This document shows positions 17,819 through 25,963 of a stretch of 64,000 nt of DNA, one piece after another. This DNA is from Ferrovibrio sp041906005. Lineage in GTDB: Bacteria; Pseudomonadota; Alphaproteobacteria; Ferrovibrionales; Ferrovibrionaceae. Location: contig NZ_JAYRJY010000001.1 of the NCBI RefSeq assembly GCF_041906005.1, positions 2,232,001 through 2,296,000 on the forward strand, in the 5' to 3' direction. The first letter of the stretch is position 1; every line of letters begins with the position of its first letter. Made by a program: the position numbers and the translations under genes. The notes below the pieces were generated by a model, which searched no databases, was not told the origin of the DNA, and saw only the letters and a list, made by a program, of their open reading frames with translations.

Positions 17819-18011
17819 GATGAACCTCTAACTTTCCAGTGTGAGTCTTAAATTTGGCGGCCGGTTATAGGGTCTTACCCCCCACCCGTCAACTCGAATC
17901 CCGGGTCGGGGATAGGCCGGCGGGCAAGGCGCGAGGCCGCATTCGCGGCGGGCATGGAAAAAGCCCGGTTTTGCCGGGTGTTGCCGCCGGCCGGACTGGC
18001 ATAAAGGCGCG
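17819..18011. other. Intergenic region between rpmB and the rpmH promoter
   Basis: The rpmB leader and the upstream part of the rpmH regulatory region. A short CCCGG/CCGGG hairpin (17964-17978) is present without a clear U-tract. I see no open frame or RNA gene here. Confidence 0.4.
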
Positions 18012-18040
18012 TTGACTCCACCGGCCCGACCCCGTATACA
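18012..18040 (+). promoter_or_regulatory. Sigma70 promoter of the rpmH-rnpA run
   Basis: TTGACT (18012-18017), a 17-nt spacer and TATACA (18035-18040) match five of six consensus bases in each box at optimal spacing. A leader of about 100 nt precedes the rpmH start. This is the strongest promoter-like sequence in the window, which suits a ribosomal protein operon. Confidence 0.75.
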
Positions 18041-18148
18041 GCGGGACCGATTTTGCCGGGGGTCCGCAGGCCCCCGGTTCTATTTGCGTGTATTCGTCTT
18101 TTTCCGCGGTTTTCCGGGATAAAGACGGCTGTCAGACGGAGAGCCGCT

Positions 18149-18283
18149 GTGAAACGGACCTATCAACCCTCCAAGCTGGTGCGCAAGCGCCGCCATGGTT
18201 TCCGCGCCCGCATGGCCACCAAGGGCGGCCAGAAGGTTATTGCCGCGCGCCGCGCCATCGGCCGCAAGAAGCTCTCGGCCTAA
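18149..18283 (+). CDS. rpmH: 50S ribosomal protein L34
   Basis: 44 aa, GTG start: (V)KRTYQPSKLVRKRRHGF, RARMATKGGQKVIAARR and GRKKLSA, the invariant L34 sequence. GTG 18149 gives the exact family N-terminus; the upstream in-frame extension is not L34-like. First gene of the rpmH-rnpA-yidD-yidC-engB-argB run. Confidence 0.97.
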   Translation: MKRTYQPSKLVRKRRHGFRARMATKGGQKVIAARRAIGRKKLSA

Positions 18284-18293
18284 TTAACCCGCG

Positions 18294-18686
18294 ATGGCGT
18301 CGGGCGGTGTCGAACGACTCCGCCGCCGCGCGGATTATCTCCGGGTGCAGGCGGCCGAGCGGCGAGTGGCGCTGCCCGGTCTGCTGCTGCAGGCTGCGCC
18401 GGGCGAAGCCGGGTGCCGCCGTGTCGGTTTCACCGCATCCCGTAAGGTCGGCAATGCCGTGGCCCGCAACCGGGCCCGCCGCCGCCTGAAGGCCCTAGCC
18501 GGCGAAATCCTGCCGATGCATGCCGCCAGCGGCCATGATTATGTGCTGGTGGCCCGCCAGGCCACGCCGGCGCGCGAGTTCCAGGCGCTGCGCCGCGATC
18601 TTGAAAGCGCGCTCAAGAAACTGAAACTCTGGCAGTCGGCTGTGCCGGCTGTGGCTGATGAAACGGGAGAGAAGGGCGCGGCATGA
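18294..18686 (+). CDS. rnpA: Ribonuclease P protein component
   Basis: 130 aa. The RNase P protein binds the catalytic RnpB RNA and assists tRNA 5' maturation. The signature VGFTASRKVGNAVARNRARRR (RNR motif) is present, preceded by LRRRADYLRVQ and followed by the family's DYVLVAR strand. It begins 10 nt after rpmH, and its stop overlaps the yidD start codon (ATGA). Confidence 0.95.
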   Translation: MASGGVERLRRRADYLRVQAAERRVALPGLLLQAAPGEAGCRRVGFTASRKVGNAVARNRARRRLKALAGEILPMHAASGHDYVLVARQATPAREFQALRRDLESALKKLKLWQSAVPAVADETGEKGAA

Positions 18687-18958
18687 CACCTTTTGCCCGA
18701 CTGCTCAGTCTGCCGATCAAGGCCTATCGCCTGATTCTGTCGCCCTGGATCGGCCATGGCTGCCGCTACCAGCCGACCTGCTCGTGTTATGCGCTCGAAG
18801 CGCTGGAAAAGCATGGCGCCGCGCGCGGCAGCTATCTGGCCGTCCGTCGTCTGGCGCGCTGCCATCCTTTTGGTGGCAGCGGTTACGATCCGGTACCGCC
18901 GGCGCACAACGATACATCTTCCATTAAAAATTCCTCCGTACAGCAAGGCTCAGTCTGA
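18683..18958 (+). CDS. yidD: Membrane protein insertion efficiency factor YidD
   Basis: 91 aa. It has the family pattern LIKAYRLILSPWIG-like, CRYQPTCSCYALEAL and RLARCHPFGGSGYDPVP. YidD is a small membrane-associated protein that assists YidC-dependent insertion. Here it overlaps rnpA by 4 nt and its last base is the first of the yidC ATG. The tail beyond VPP (about 18 residues, Ser/Asn-rich) is longer than the core family. Confidence 0.93.
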   Translation: MTPFARLLSLPIKAYRLILSPWIGHGCRYQPTCSCYALEALEKHGAARGSYLAVRRLARCHPFGGSGYDPVPPAHNDTSSIKNSSVQQGSV

Positions 18959-20781
18959 TGTCTGACCAGAAGAACCTCATTATTGCGATCGTCGTGTCGG
19001 TGGCGATCCTGCTCGGTTTCCAGTTTTTCATCGAAAAGCCGAAGCAGGACCGGCTGCGCGAGCAGCAGGCGACGCAGCAGAGCCAGACTCCGCCCGCCGA
19101 CGCCGCGCCGGTGCCCGGCGCTTCCGGTCTGCCGCCATTGCCCAATCTGGCCCAGCAGGCGGCTGAACTGGCGTTGACGCGCGAGAAGGCGCTGGCCGAA
19201 ACGCCGCGCGTGAAAATCGAAGGCAAGCGGCTGGTTGGTTCGATCAACCTGGTCGGCGCGCGCATCGACGATGTCGTGCTGCCCGAATACAAGGAAACCA
19301 TCCAGGCCGACAGCAAGCCGATCCACCTGCTGTCGCCGGCCGGTGCTCCCTCGCCCTATTACGCCGAATTTGGCTGGACGGTGAGCGGCAACGGCATCGC
19401 CCTGCCGAATGCCCAGACGCGCTGGACCGCGGACAAGACTGTGCTCAAGCCCGGCCAGCCGGTGACGCTGACCTGGGATAACGGTCAGGGTCAGGTCTTC
19501 AGCCGCAAGATCGAGATCGACGACAATTATCTCTTCACCGTGACGCAGGCGGTGGAGAACAAGGGCGACAAGGCGATCACCCTGTTTCCCTATGCCCTGG
19601 TTTCGCGCCACGGCACGCCCAAGACCGATGGCCTCTACATCCTGCATGAAGGCCCGCTCGGCGTGTTCCGCGACAAGGCGGGCGACAACGGAACCCTTAA
19701 GGAGTTGAGCTACAAGGACCTGTCTGACGACAAGGCGCGCGAATATGACACAGTCGGTGGCTGGCTCGGCTTCACCGACAAATACTGGCAGACCGTGCTG
19801 GTGCCCGGCGTCGAGCAGACGGTGAAAGCCCGCTTCACCCACGCCAAGCCCAACACCGGTGCCGACCGCTACCAGGCCGACTATCTCGGTGCCGGCCAGC
19901 AGCTTGAGCCCGGCAAAACCGTCAGCGCCACCACGCTGCTGTTCGCGGGGGCCAAGGAAGTCAGCGTGCTCGACCGCTATGAGGAGCAGCACAAGATCCT
20001 GCGCTTTGAATTGTCGGTCGATTGGGGCTGGTTCCATTTCCTGACCAAGCCGATGTTCTACAGCATCGACTTCCTGAAAGGCGTGCTCGGCAATATCGGT
20101 CTGGCCATGCTGGCCGTCACCGTGATCGTCAAGCTGCTGTTCTTCCCGCTCGCTTACAAATCCTATGTGGCGATGAGCGCGATGAAGAAACTGCAGCCCG
20201 AGATGCAGAAGCTGCGCGAGCGTTACGGCGAAGATCGCGCCAAGATGCAGCAGGAGCTGATGGCGCTCTACAAGAAGGAGAAGGTCAATCCGGCCGCCGG
20301 CTGTCTGCCCATCCTGCTGCAGATCCCAGTCTTCTTCGCGCTCTATAAGGTGCTCTACATCGCCATCGAGATGCGCCATGCGCCCTTCTATGGCTGGATC
20401 CACGATCTTTCCGCGCCCGATCCCACCTCGTGGATCAATGGCTTCGGCTTCCTGCCCTGGGCGGTGCCCGATCTTGGCCCGCTGGCCGTGATCTCGATCG
20501 GCGTCTGGCCGATCGTCATGGGCGTGTCGATGTTCCTGCAGATGAAGATGAACCCGACGCCGCCGGATCCGGTGCAGCAGAAGATTTTCGCCCTGATGCC
20601 GGTGGTGTTCACCTTCATGCTGGGCCATTTCGCCGCCGGCCTGGTGATCTACTGGAGCTGGAACAACACGCTGTCGATCCTGCAGCAGTATGTGATCATG
20701 AAGCGCATGGGCGTGAAGATCGGCGGCGGCGCCGAGACGCCCGATCCCGCGGCCAAGCCTACACCGAAGTCGAAGAAGTAA
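18958..20781 (+). CDS. yidC: Membrane protein insertase YidC
   Basis: A 607-aa Gram-negative-type YidC. TM1 lies near the N-terminus (LIIAIVVSVAILLGFQF), then a Gln/Pro linker, a large periplasmic beta domain (about 80-360) and the conserved C-terminal insertase region with GNIGLAMLAVTVIVKLLFFP, the helical cytoplasmic loop MKKLQPEMQKLRERYG, AAGCLPILLQIPVFFALYKV, and the last membrane segments through GLVIYWSWNNTLS. A basic Lys/Pro tail ends the protein. It inserts and folds inner-membrane proteins with or without SecYEG. engB follows after 5 nt. Confidence 0.96.
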   Translation: MSDQKNLIIAIVVSVAILLGFQFFIEKPKQDRLREQQATQQSQTPPADAAPVPGASGLPPLPNLAQQAAELALTREKALAETPRVKIEGKRLVGSINLVGARIDDVVLPEYKETIQADSKPIHLLSPAGAPSPYYAEFGWTVSGNGIALPNAQTRWTADKTVLKPGQPVTLTWDNGQGQVFSRKIEIDDNYLFTVTQAVENKGDKAITLFPYALVSRHGTPKTDGLYILHEGPLGVFRDKAGDNGTLKELSYKDLSDDKAREYDTVGGWLGFTDKYWQTVLVPGVEQTVKARFTHAKPNTGADRYQADYLGAGQQLEPGKTVSATTLLFAGAKEVSVLDRYEEQHKILRFELSVDWGWFHFLTKPMFYSIDFLKGVLGNIGLAMLAVTVIVKLLFFPLAYKSYVAMSAMKKLQPEMQKLRERYGEDRAKMQQELMALYKKEKVNPAAGCLPILLQIPVFFALYKVLYIAIEMRHAPFYGWIHDLSAPDPTSWINGFGFLPWAVPDLGPLAVISIGVWPIVMGVSMFLQMKMNPTPPDPVQQKIFALMPVVFTFMLGHFAAGLVIYWSWNNTLSILQQYVIMKRMGVKIGGGAETPDPAAKPTPKSKK

Positions 20782-20786
20782 GGCGC

Positions 20787-21440
20787 ATGGCCGACCTGCC
20801 GGCCGTCGAGGAAGATTACGGCCCGGCCGCGCTGGAACGCGGCCGGCTGCTCTTTGCCGGACCCTGCGAGTTTTTTGCCGGCGCCATGACCATGCCGCAA
20901 TTGCCGCCGGCGCGCGGACCTGAAATCGCCTTCGCCGGGCGATCCAATGTCGGCAAGTCCTCGCTGGTCAACGCACTCTGCGGTCGCAAAGCGCTGGCGC
21001 GCACGTCCAACACGCCGGGCCGCACCCAGCAGCTCAATTTCTTTGACCTGGGCAATGGCACGCTCAGCCTGGTCGACTTGCCGGGTTATGGCTATTCGTC
21101 GGTCGGCAAGGCCAAGGCGGCGGCCTGGACCGAAACCACCCGCGCCTACCTGAAGGGGCGGCCGGAACTGAAACGCGTCTGTCTGCTGGTAGACAGTCGA
21201 CACGGTCTGAAAGCCGGCGACGAGGATATCATGACGCTGCTGGATAAGTCGGCGGTGGTTTATCAGGTGGTGCTGACCAAGGCCGATAAGACCTCGGCCG
21301 CCGAACTGGCCGCAACCAAGACGGCTATGGCGCAGACATTAAAACGTCATGTCGCCGCGCATCCCGTCATACGCGTCACCTCCAGCGAAAGCGGTTTTGG
21401 TATCCCGGAAATGCGGGCCGAGCTTGCGGCCCTGGCTTAG
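20787..21440 (+). CDS. engB: Ribosome biogenesis GTP-binding protein EngB (YihA/YsxC)
   Basis: A 217-aa small GTPase needed for large-subunit assembly. G1 is GRSNVGKSS, G2 lies in TSNTPGRTQ, G3 is DLPGYGYS and G4 is TKADK, with SSESGFGIPEM at the G5 region. ATG 20787 follows yidC by 5 nt and gives the normal length; an ORF extending further upstream overlaps yidC and is not family-like. Confidence 0.95.
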   Translation: MADLPAVEEDYGPAALERGRLLFAGPCEFFAGAMTMPQLPPARGPEIAFAGRSNVGKSSLVNALCGRKALARTSNTPGRTQQLNFFDLGNGTLSLVDLPGYGYSSVGKAKAAAWTETTRAYLKGRPELKRVCLLVDSRHGLKAGDEDIMTLLDKSAVVYQVVLTKADKTSAAELAATKTAMAQTLKRHVAAHPVIRVTSSESGFGIPEMRAELAALA

Positions 21441-21485
21441 ACCCTCGTATAACCGCTAACAGCAACAAAACGCCGAGAAGCAGCC

Positions 21486-22400
21486 ATGAAGACGACCGGC
21501 CCGCAACCGCTGGAAACGCATCTGCAGCAGACCGCCAAGGTCCTGTCCGAGGCCCTGCCGTATATGCGCCGCTTCGCCGGCCAGACCATGGTGATCAAAT
21601 ACGGCGGCCATGCCATGGGCGATGAGGCCCTGGCGATGCAGTTCGCCCGCGATGTCGTGCTGATCAAGCAGGTCGGGATCAATCCCATCGTGGTGCATGG
21701 CGGCGGCCCGCAGATCGGCGCCATGCTCGAGCGGCTGAAGATCAAGTCCGAATTCGTCGACGGCCTGCGCGTGACCGACCAGGCCACCGTCGAGATCGTC
21801 GAGATGGTGTTGGCCGGTTCGATCAACAAGCAGATTGTCACCGCGATCAACGCCGCCGGCGGCACCGGCATCGGCATTTCGGGCAAGGACGGCCGCCTGA
21901 TCGAGGCGCGCAAGCTGCGCCGCTCCGTACGCGACCCGGGCTCGAATATCGAGAAGCTGCTCGACCTCGGCTTCGTCGGCGAGCCGATGCGCATCAATCC
22001 CGATATTCTGCGCAGCCTGCAGAATTCCAACCTGATCCCGGTCGTCGCGCCGATCGGCGTCGGCGAGAATGGCGAGACCTACAACATCAATGCCGATACC
22101 TCGGCCGGTGCGATCGCCGCCGCCGTCGGCGCCAGCAAGCTGCTGATGCTCACCGACGTGGCCGGCGTGCTGAACAAGGACAAGAAACTGATCCCGTCAC
22201 TCACCGCCAAGGATGCGCTGGTGCTGATGGGCGATGGCACCATTTCGGGTGGCATGATCCCCAAGGTGGAAACCTGCCTCGATGCCGTGCGCGGCGGCGT
22301 GCAGGCGGCGCATATCCTGGATGGCCGCATCCCGCATGTGCTGCTGCTGGAGCTGTTCACTGCCCATGGCGTCGGCACGATGATCGAGAGAACGCCGTAA
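21486..22400 (+). CDS. argB: Acetylglutamate kinase
   Basis: A 304-aa amino-acid kinase that phosphorylates N-acetylglutamate, the second step of arginine synthesis. Motifs: MVIKYGGHAMGD at the phosphate-binding N-terminus, VHGGGPQIG at the substrate site, GISGKDGRLIEA, NINADTSAGAIAAA and MLTDVAGVL. The N-terminal helix before the kinase fold (residues 1-30) suggests the arginine-inhibited hexameric form. A strong terminator follows. Confidence 0.96.
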   Translation: MKTTGPQPLETHLQQTAKVLSEALPYMRRFAGQTMVIKYGGHAMGDEALAMQFARDVVLIKQVGINPIVVHGGGPQIGAMLERLKIKSEFVDGLRVTDQATVEIVEMVLAGSINKQIVTAINAAGGTGIGISGKDGRLIEARKLRRSVRDPGSNIEKLLDLGFVGEPMRINPDILRSLQNSNLIPVVAPIGVGENGETYNINADTSAGAIAAAVGASKLLMLTDVAGVLNKDKKLIPSLTAKDALVLMGDGTISGGMIPKVETCLDAVRGGVQAAHILDGRIPHVLLLELFTAHGVGTMIERTP

Positions 22401-22423
22401 AGACAAGGCGTCTGAGACGGAAG

Positions 22424-22457
22424 AAAAAGCCGCCCGCGTCTGAGGGCGGCTTTTTTT
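22424..22457. terminator. Strong terminator between argB and the EamA gene
   Basis: An AAAAAGCCGCCC arm, an 8-nt loop, then GGGCGGC followed by seven T. The stem is perfect and there are A/T runs on both sides, so it can act in both directions for the convergent genes. It overlaps the last bases of the EamA gene by 2 nt. Confidence 0.9.
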
Positions 22458-23358
22458 ATCGTGCCGCCTGTTGCCGGCGGTTAACCAGGAAGATGCCGGC
22501 CACGATTACGGCCGCAGCCAACCAGGTGATCAGGCCATAGCGTTCGCCGAACACGAAGGTCCCAATCCCCAGGCTCGTCGCGGCCATCACATAGCCGATC
22601 TGGCTTAAGTAAACCGGGCCGGCCACGCGCTGCAGTTCGAAATAGGGCAGGAAGCTCAAACAGGCAAACAGGCCGGCTGCCGCCAATACCCAGTCGGCAT
22701 CGATGCTGCCGGCGGGCAGATGCACGGCATCGAATGCCGCGCTGCCCAGCAGCAGCCAGAAGGCGGCGCCCAGCAATGTGCCGGCGGCCAGCGCCAGTGG
22801 GGCGGCATCCTGCGGCCAGGCGCGCGTGCGGTAGATGTTGCCGGCGGCCAGCGAAACCGGCGCGATCAGGGCCAGCAGCATCCAGGGCAGGGTGGCGTCA
22901 TCCACCGGCCCGGAACGCGGCAGCAGGATCATGAGAATGCCGATCAGGCCCAGCGCGATGCCGCCGGCGCGCATCCAGGCCAGCCGCTCCATGCGCAGGC
23001 TGAGAGCGAAAATGTAGGTCAGCATGGCGGGGAAGGCATAAACGATGCTGGGCAGGCCGGCGCCGATATGCGAAACCGCCAGGAAAACCATCGCGCTGGG
23101 CAAAGCCAGGGTGATCAACCCGCTGATGGCATAATACCGCAGATGCCGGGGCTTCAGCGGTGGGTACACGCCGTTCAGCGTGGCAAGCAGCAGCAGCAAC
23201 AGGCCGCCCAGCAGGTTCTGCCAGAAGGCAAAGCCGATCATCGGAATGCCGTCAGCCGCCGCCACCTTGGCAAAGGGCGGCGCGAAGCCCAGCGCGACGC
23301 CGGTGGCGATCAGCAGCAGCAGGGGATAGAAACGGGATTGGCGCAGACGGGCAGGCAT
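22456..23358 (-). CDS. EamA/DMT superfamily transporter
   Basis: A 300-aa protein with ten predicted membrane segments in two EamA repeats. The first (about 8-145) contains GFAFWQNLLGGLLLL and SAMVFLAVSHIGAGLPSIVYAFP; the second (about 158-290) contains ELQRVAGPVYLSQIGYVMAATS and FGERYGLITWLAAAVIVAGI. Ends with a basic RRQQAAR tail. A drug/metabolite exporter of unknown substrate. Confidence 0.85.
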   Translation of the reverse strand: MPARLRQSRFYPLLLLIATGVALGFAPPFAKVAAADGIPMIGFAFWQNLLGGLLLLLLATLNGVYPPLKPRHLRYYAISGLITLALPSAMVFLAVSHIGAGLPSIVYAFPAMLTYIFALSLRMERLAWMRAGGIALGLIGILMILLPRSGPVDDATLPWMLLALIAPVSLAAGNIYRTRAWPQDAAPLALAAGTLLGAAFWLLLGSAAFDAVHLPAGSIDADWVLAAAGLFACLSFLPYFELQRVAGPVYLSQIGYVMAATSLGIGTFVFGERYGLITWLAAAVIVAGIFLVNRRQQAAR

Positions 23359-23473
23359 GATGGCTGATTGACTTCGTGATGGGGTTGGGTTGCCCGACCT
23401 ATCGCGGGACGCGGCATGGGTAAAGGCGGTATGGAGAAGATTGTGCGGTCGGTCACGATCACCAAAGCCACGA

Positions 23474-24361
23474 TCAACTGAACAGCCAGTTGCGAAAGGC
23501 GCGGATCGCCGGTTCGCGTTCCCGCCCGGCCAGGTGCAGCAGGTAATAGCCGCCCCGTCGCCGCACGCGATGTTCGGGCAGCGGTTCGGCCAGGCGTCCG
23601 TTGGTCAGTTCGGCCTGCACGAAGATATCGGGTACCAGGGCAAGACCCAGGCCGTTCACGGCGGCTTCGATTGACATGAAGAAATGCTCAAACGCCGGGC
23701 CGCGGAGTTGCGTGGGCGGCTTCAGTCCGGCGGCGCTGAACCATTCGGCCCAGGCTTCCGGTCGTGTCGAATGGGTCAGCAGCACATGGCGCTTCACATC
23801 CTCGGGTTTCTTCACCGGTTTGCTTTTCAGCAAGGCTGGCGCGCCGACCAGGATCACGGTCTCGGCGAACAGGAATTCCGCCTTCAGTTCGGCCGGCCAG
23901 GCTTCGTTCCCGTACTGGATGCCCACATCCACCGGCTCGGTGGCGAAATTGATGGGGCGGTCGGCGCTGGTCACATCCACGGCAATCTCGGGATGCAGAT
24001 GCTGGAAATCGGCCAGGCGCGGCATGAACCAGCGCATGGCAAAGGTCGGCAGCATGGTGATGGCCAGCCGGTTCGCCGGGCGGCCGGCGCGCGCGATCAG
24101 CCGGGTGGCGGCGGCCATGCGTTCGAAGGCTTCGCTCAGGGCCGGCAGATAGGCGGCGCCGGCCTCGGTCAGCTGCAGGCCGCGCGGGCCGCGGCGGAAC
24201 AGCGCGATGCCCAGTTCCTCCTCCAATTGCTTCACCAGCCGGCTCACTGCGCCCTGGGTGACATGCAACTCCTCGGCGGCGCGGGTGAAGCTCAAATGCC
24301 GGCCGGCGGCGGCGAAGGCGCGCAGGGCGTTCAGCGAGGGCAGATCATGAGAAAAACTCAT
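23474..24361 (-). CDS. LysR-family regulator, GcvA-like
   Basis: 295 aa. The N-terminal winged HTH has SLNALRAFAAAGRHLSFTRA, AEELHVTQGAVSRLVKQLEEELG and LFRRGPRGLQLTEAG, close to the GcvA/AmpR branch. The substrate-binding domain follows (about 95-290) with DVGIQYGNEAWP. Divergent from the VOC gene with 88 nt between, the usual LysR layout, so it may control that gene. The inducer is unknown. Confidence 0.88.
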   Translation of the reverse strand: MSFSHDLPSLNALRAFAAAGRHLSFTRAAEELHVTQGAVSRLVKQLEEELGIALFRRGPRGLQLTEAGAAYLPALSEAFERMAAATRLIARAGRPANRLAITMLPTFAMRWFMPRLADFQHLHPEIAVDVTSADRPINFATEPVDVGIQYGNEAWPAELKAEFLFAETVILVGAPALLKSKPVKKPEDVKRHVLLTHSTRPEAWAEWFSAAGLKPPTQLRGPAFEHFFMSIEAAVNGLGLALVPDIFVQAELTNGRLAEPLPEHRVRRRGGYYLLHLAGREREPAIRAFRNWLFS

Positions 24362-24449
24362 AGCGAGCCGAGATTAAATCGATTGTCGCCGCAATGCCAG
24401 CCGCTATGATCCGCCCAGTTTCAGCCCCCCCGGATTAAAGAGGCCCCCG

Positions 24450-24908
24450 ATGAACGCCCTTGCCCCGACCAAGACCGCCGCCGCCACGAAAGCAATCCGT
24501 CCCTTCCATCTCGCCTTCCCGGTGCGCGACATTGCCGAAGCGCGCAAATTCTATGGCGAGCTGCTGGGCTGCGGCGAGGGGCGCTCGGCCGAGCATTGGG
24601 TCGATTTCGATTTCTTCGGCCATCAGGTGGTGGCCCATCTGGCGCCGGAAGAATGCGGCACCAAGGCGTTCAGCTCGGTCGACGATCATCAGGTGCCGGC
24701 CAAGCATTTCGGCGTGATCCTCTCCATTCCCGATTGGAAGGCGCTGGCCGAAAAACTGAAAGCCGCCGGCATCAAGTTCATCATCGAGCCGTATGTGCGC
24801 TTCGAGGGCGAGGTGGGCGAGCAGCACACCATGTTTTTCCTTGATCCCTCGGGCAACGCGCTCGAGTTCAAGGCATTTGCCAACGACGACATGATCTTTG
24901 CGAAATAA
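24450..24908 (+). CDS. VOC superfamily (glyoxalase/dioxygenase-like) protein
   Basis: 152 aa with two beta-alpha-beta-beta-beta modules: PFHLAFPVRDIAEARKFYGELLG with the first His, then FGVILSIPDWKALAEKLKA and HTMFFLDPSGNALEFKAF with the terminal Glu of the metal site. The pattern is that of a metal-dependent VOC enzyme; the substrate cannot be told. A strong terminator follows. The divergent LysR gene is the probable regulator. Confidence 0.83.
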   Translation: MNALAPTKTAAATKAIRPFHLAFPVRDIAEARKFYGELLGCGEGRSAEHWVDFDFFGHQVVAHLAPEECGTKAFSSVDDHQVPAKHFGVILSIPDWKALAEKLKAAGIKFIIEPYVRFEGEVGEQHTMFFLDPSGNALEFKAFANDDMIFAK

Positions 24909-24937
24909 GTATCGCACTGGTTACTAGCTTATTCAGC

Positions 24938-24972
24938 AGAGCGCCGACACTCCGTGTTCGGCGCTCTTTTTC
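24938..24972 (+). terminator. Terminator after the VOC gene
   Basis: Arms GAGCGCCGA-CAC and GTG-TTCGGCGCTC pair with a single bulge around loop TCC and are followed by TTTTTCT. Confidence 0.88.
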
Positions 24973-25069
24973 TATGCGCATCAAAAGATTCCGGATTGCC
25001 TTTATGCAGGTCCGGGGCCTTAAGTAAGGCCTTCGCGTTGGGAACGCTCCTTTTTCTGTGTGTGCCGGA

Positions 25070-25390
25070 ATGCGCGATTTGCTCATAACGATGCTGCAGA
25101 TGTGGCTCGCTCTTCTGGCGGGCGTCATCCTGTTCCAGTTACTGACCCGGCAGATCAATCTCGTTGGGCTGCTGACGGATCGGAACGGACGCGTGGTGCC
25201 GGAAAAGGCCCAGCAGCTTGTCGCCGCTTTGCTGGTTCTGCTGTTTTACCTGCTCGATGCTGCTGGAGTCGTGGCCAGGGGTGGAGCCTCCTTGCCCGAA
25301 CCCGGCGCCGAACTGATTGCGCTGCTGGGCGGCAGCGGCCTGTTATCCGTTCTGGGCGAGGGATGGCGGCGTTTTGCGAAAAGGGATTGA
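25070..25390 (+). CDS. Small membrane protein of unknown function, cassette gene 1
   Basis: 106 aa. Hydrophobic segments at about 5-25 and 47-65 and a weaker one near 80-97. The segment after TM1 reads T26-RQINLVGLLTDRNG and aligns without gaps with T77-HRIDLREMLEDDNG of the next protein. ATG 25070 is chosen over GTG 25058, but no good ribosome site is visible for either, so the start is uncertain. It lies just downstream of the VOC terminator and 36 nt before cassette gene 2. I know no functional name for this family. Confidence 0.65.
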   Translation: MRDLLITMLQMWLALLAGVILFQLLTRQINLVGLLTDRNGRVVPEKAQQLVAALLVLLFYLLDAAGVVARGGASLPEPGAELIALLGGSGLLSVLGEGWRRFAKRD

Positions 25391-25426
25391 AGACGAATAG
25401 CAACTCCAGGGGGAAGCGGGGGTTTC

Positions 25427-25888
25427 ATGGTTGACCAAACCGACAATAAACCATTGGCGCCCGCGCCGGTGCGGACGGGGTATGACATACCGGTCATCAT
25501 TATTGCGGCTGTGATCGCCGCGATCCTGCTGGGCAGCTCCATGCTGGCTTGCAAGGGTGCCTGCGGCTCGGTCACCAGCCTGTCAGACCAGCTCAAGCTC
25601 GGTCTGTTCGGCCTGCTGATCGCTTTTGGCTCCATCGTGCTGGCGCTGATCCTGACGCACCGGATTGACCTGCGGGAAATGCTGGAAGACGACAATGGCG
25701 GTGCCAGCCTGGCCCGTTTCCAGATGCTGCTGTTTACCTTCGTGATCGCGGGCCTGTATCTCACCGTGCCGCTCAAGGATGGTGCGCTTGCCGACATTCC
25801 AACCGGTGTGCTCGGCCTCATCGGCATCAGCGGCGGTACCTATATGCTCAGCAAGGGAATCTCCAAGGCGGGCAGCGGCAATCCCTGA
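25427..25888 (+). CDS. Small membrane protein of unknown function, cassette gene 2
   Basis: 153 aa, preceded by AGGGGGAAG. A Pro-rich cytosolic N-terminus is followed by hydrophobic segments at about 21-41, 58-76, 98-114 and 124-141. There are two Cys after TM1 (CKGAC). The motif L95-ARFQMLLFTFVIAGLYL and the ending PTGVLGLIGISGGTYMLSKG look like a conserved but unnamed membrane domain. Residues 77-112 are related to cassette gene 1, so the two probably arose by duplication and may form a heteromer. No enzymatic motif is visible. Confidence 0.72.
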   Translation: MVDQTDNKPLAPAPVRTGYDIPVIIIAAVIAAILLGSSMLACKGACGSVTSLSDQLKLGLFGLLIAFGSIVLALILTHRIDLREMLEDDNGGASLARFQMLLFTFVIAGLYLTVPLKDGALADIPTGVLGLIGISGGTYMLSKGISKAGSGNP

Positions 25889-25963
25889 TTCCAGCAGGTG
25901 GCTTGAGGATCACTTTGCCGACGGTATCGGCCGGCACCAGTGGCATATATGGAGGGGGCATAT

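Noticed and set aside
17885..17910. tRNA T-arm-like string ACTCGAATCCCGGGT
   Set aside because: No acceptor stem, D-arm or anticodon arm can be built around it.
17819..18148. Possible replication origin upstream of rpmH
   Set aside because: rpmH-rnpA is near oriC in some bacteria, but I see no DnaA-box cluster, dnaA or dnaN here.
18883..20628. 581-codon open frame opposite yidC
   Set aside because: Antisense to a certain YidC; no family-like sequence and no ribosome site.
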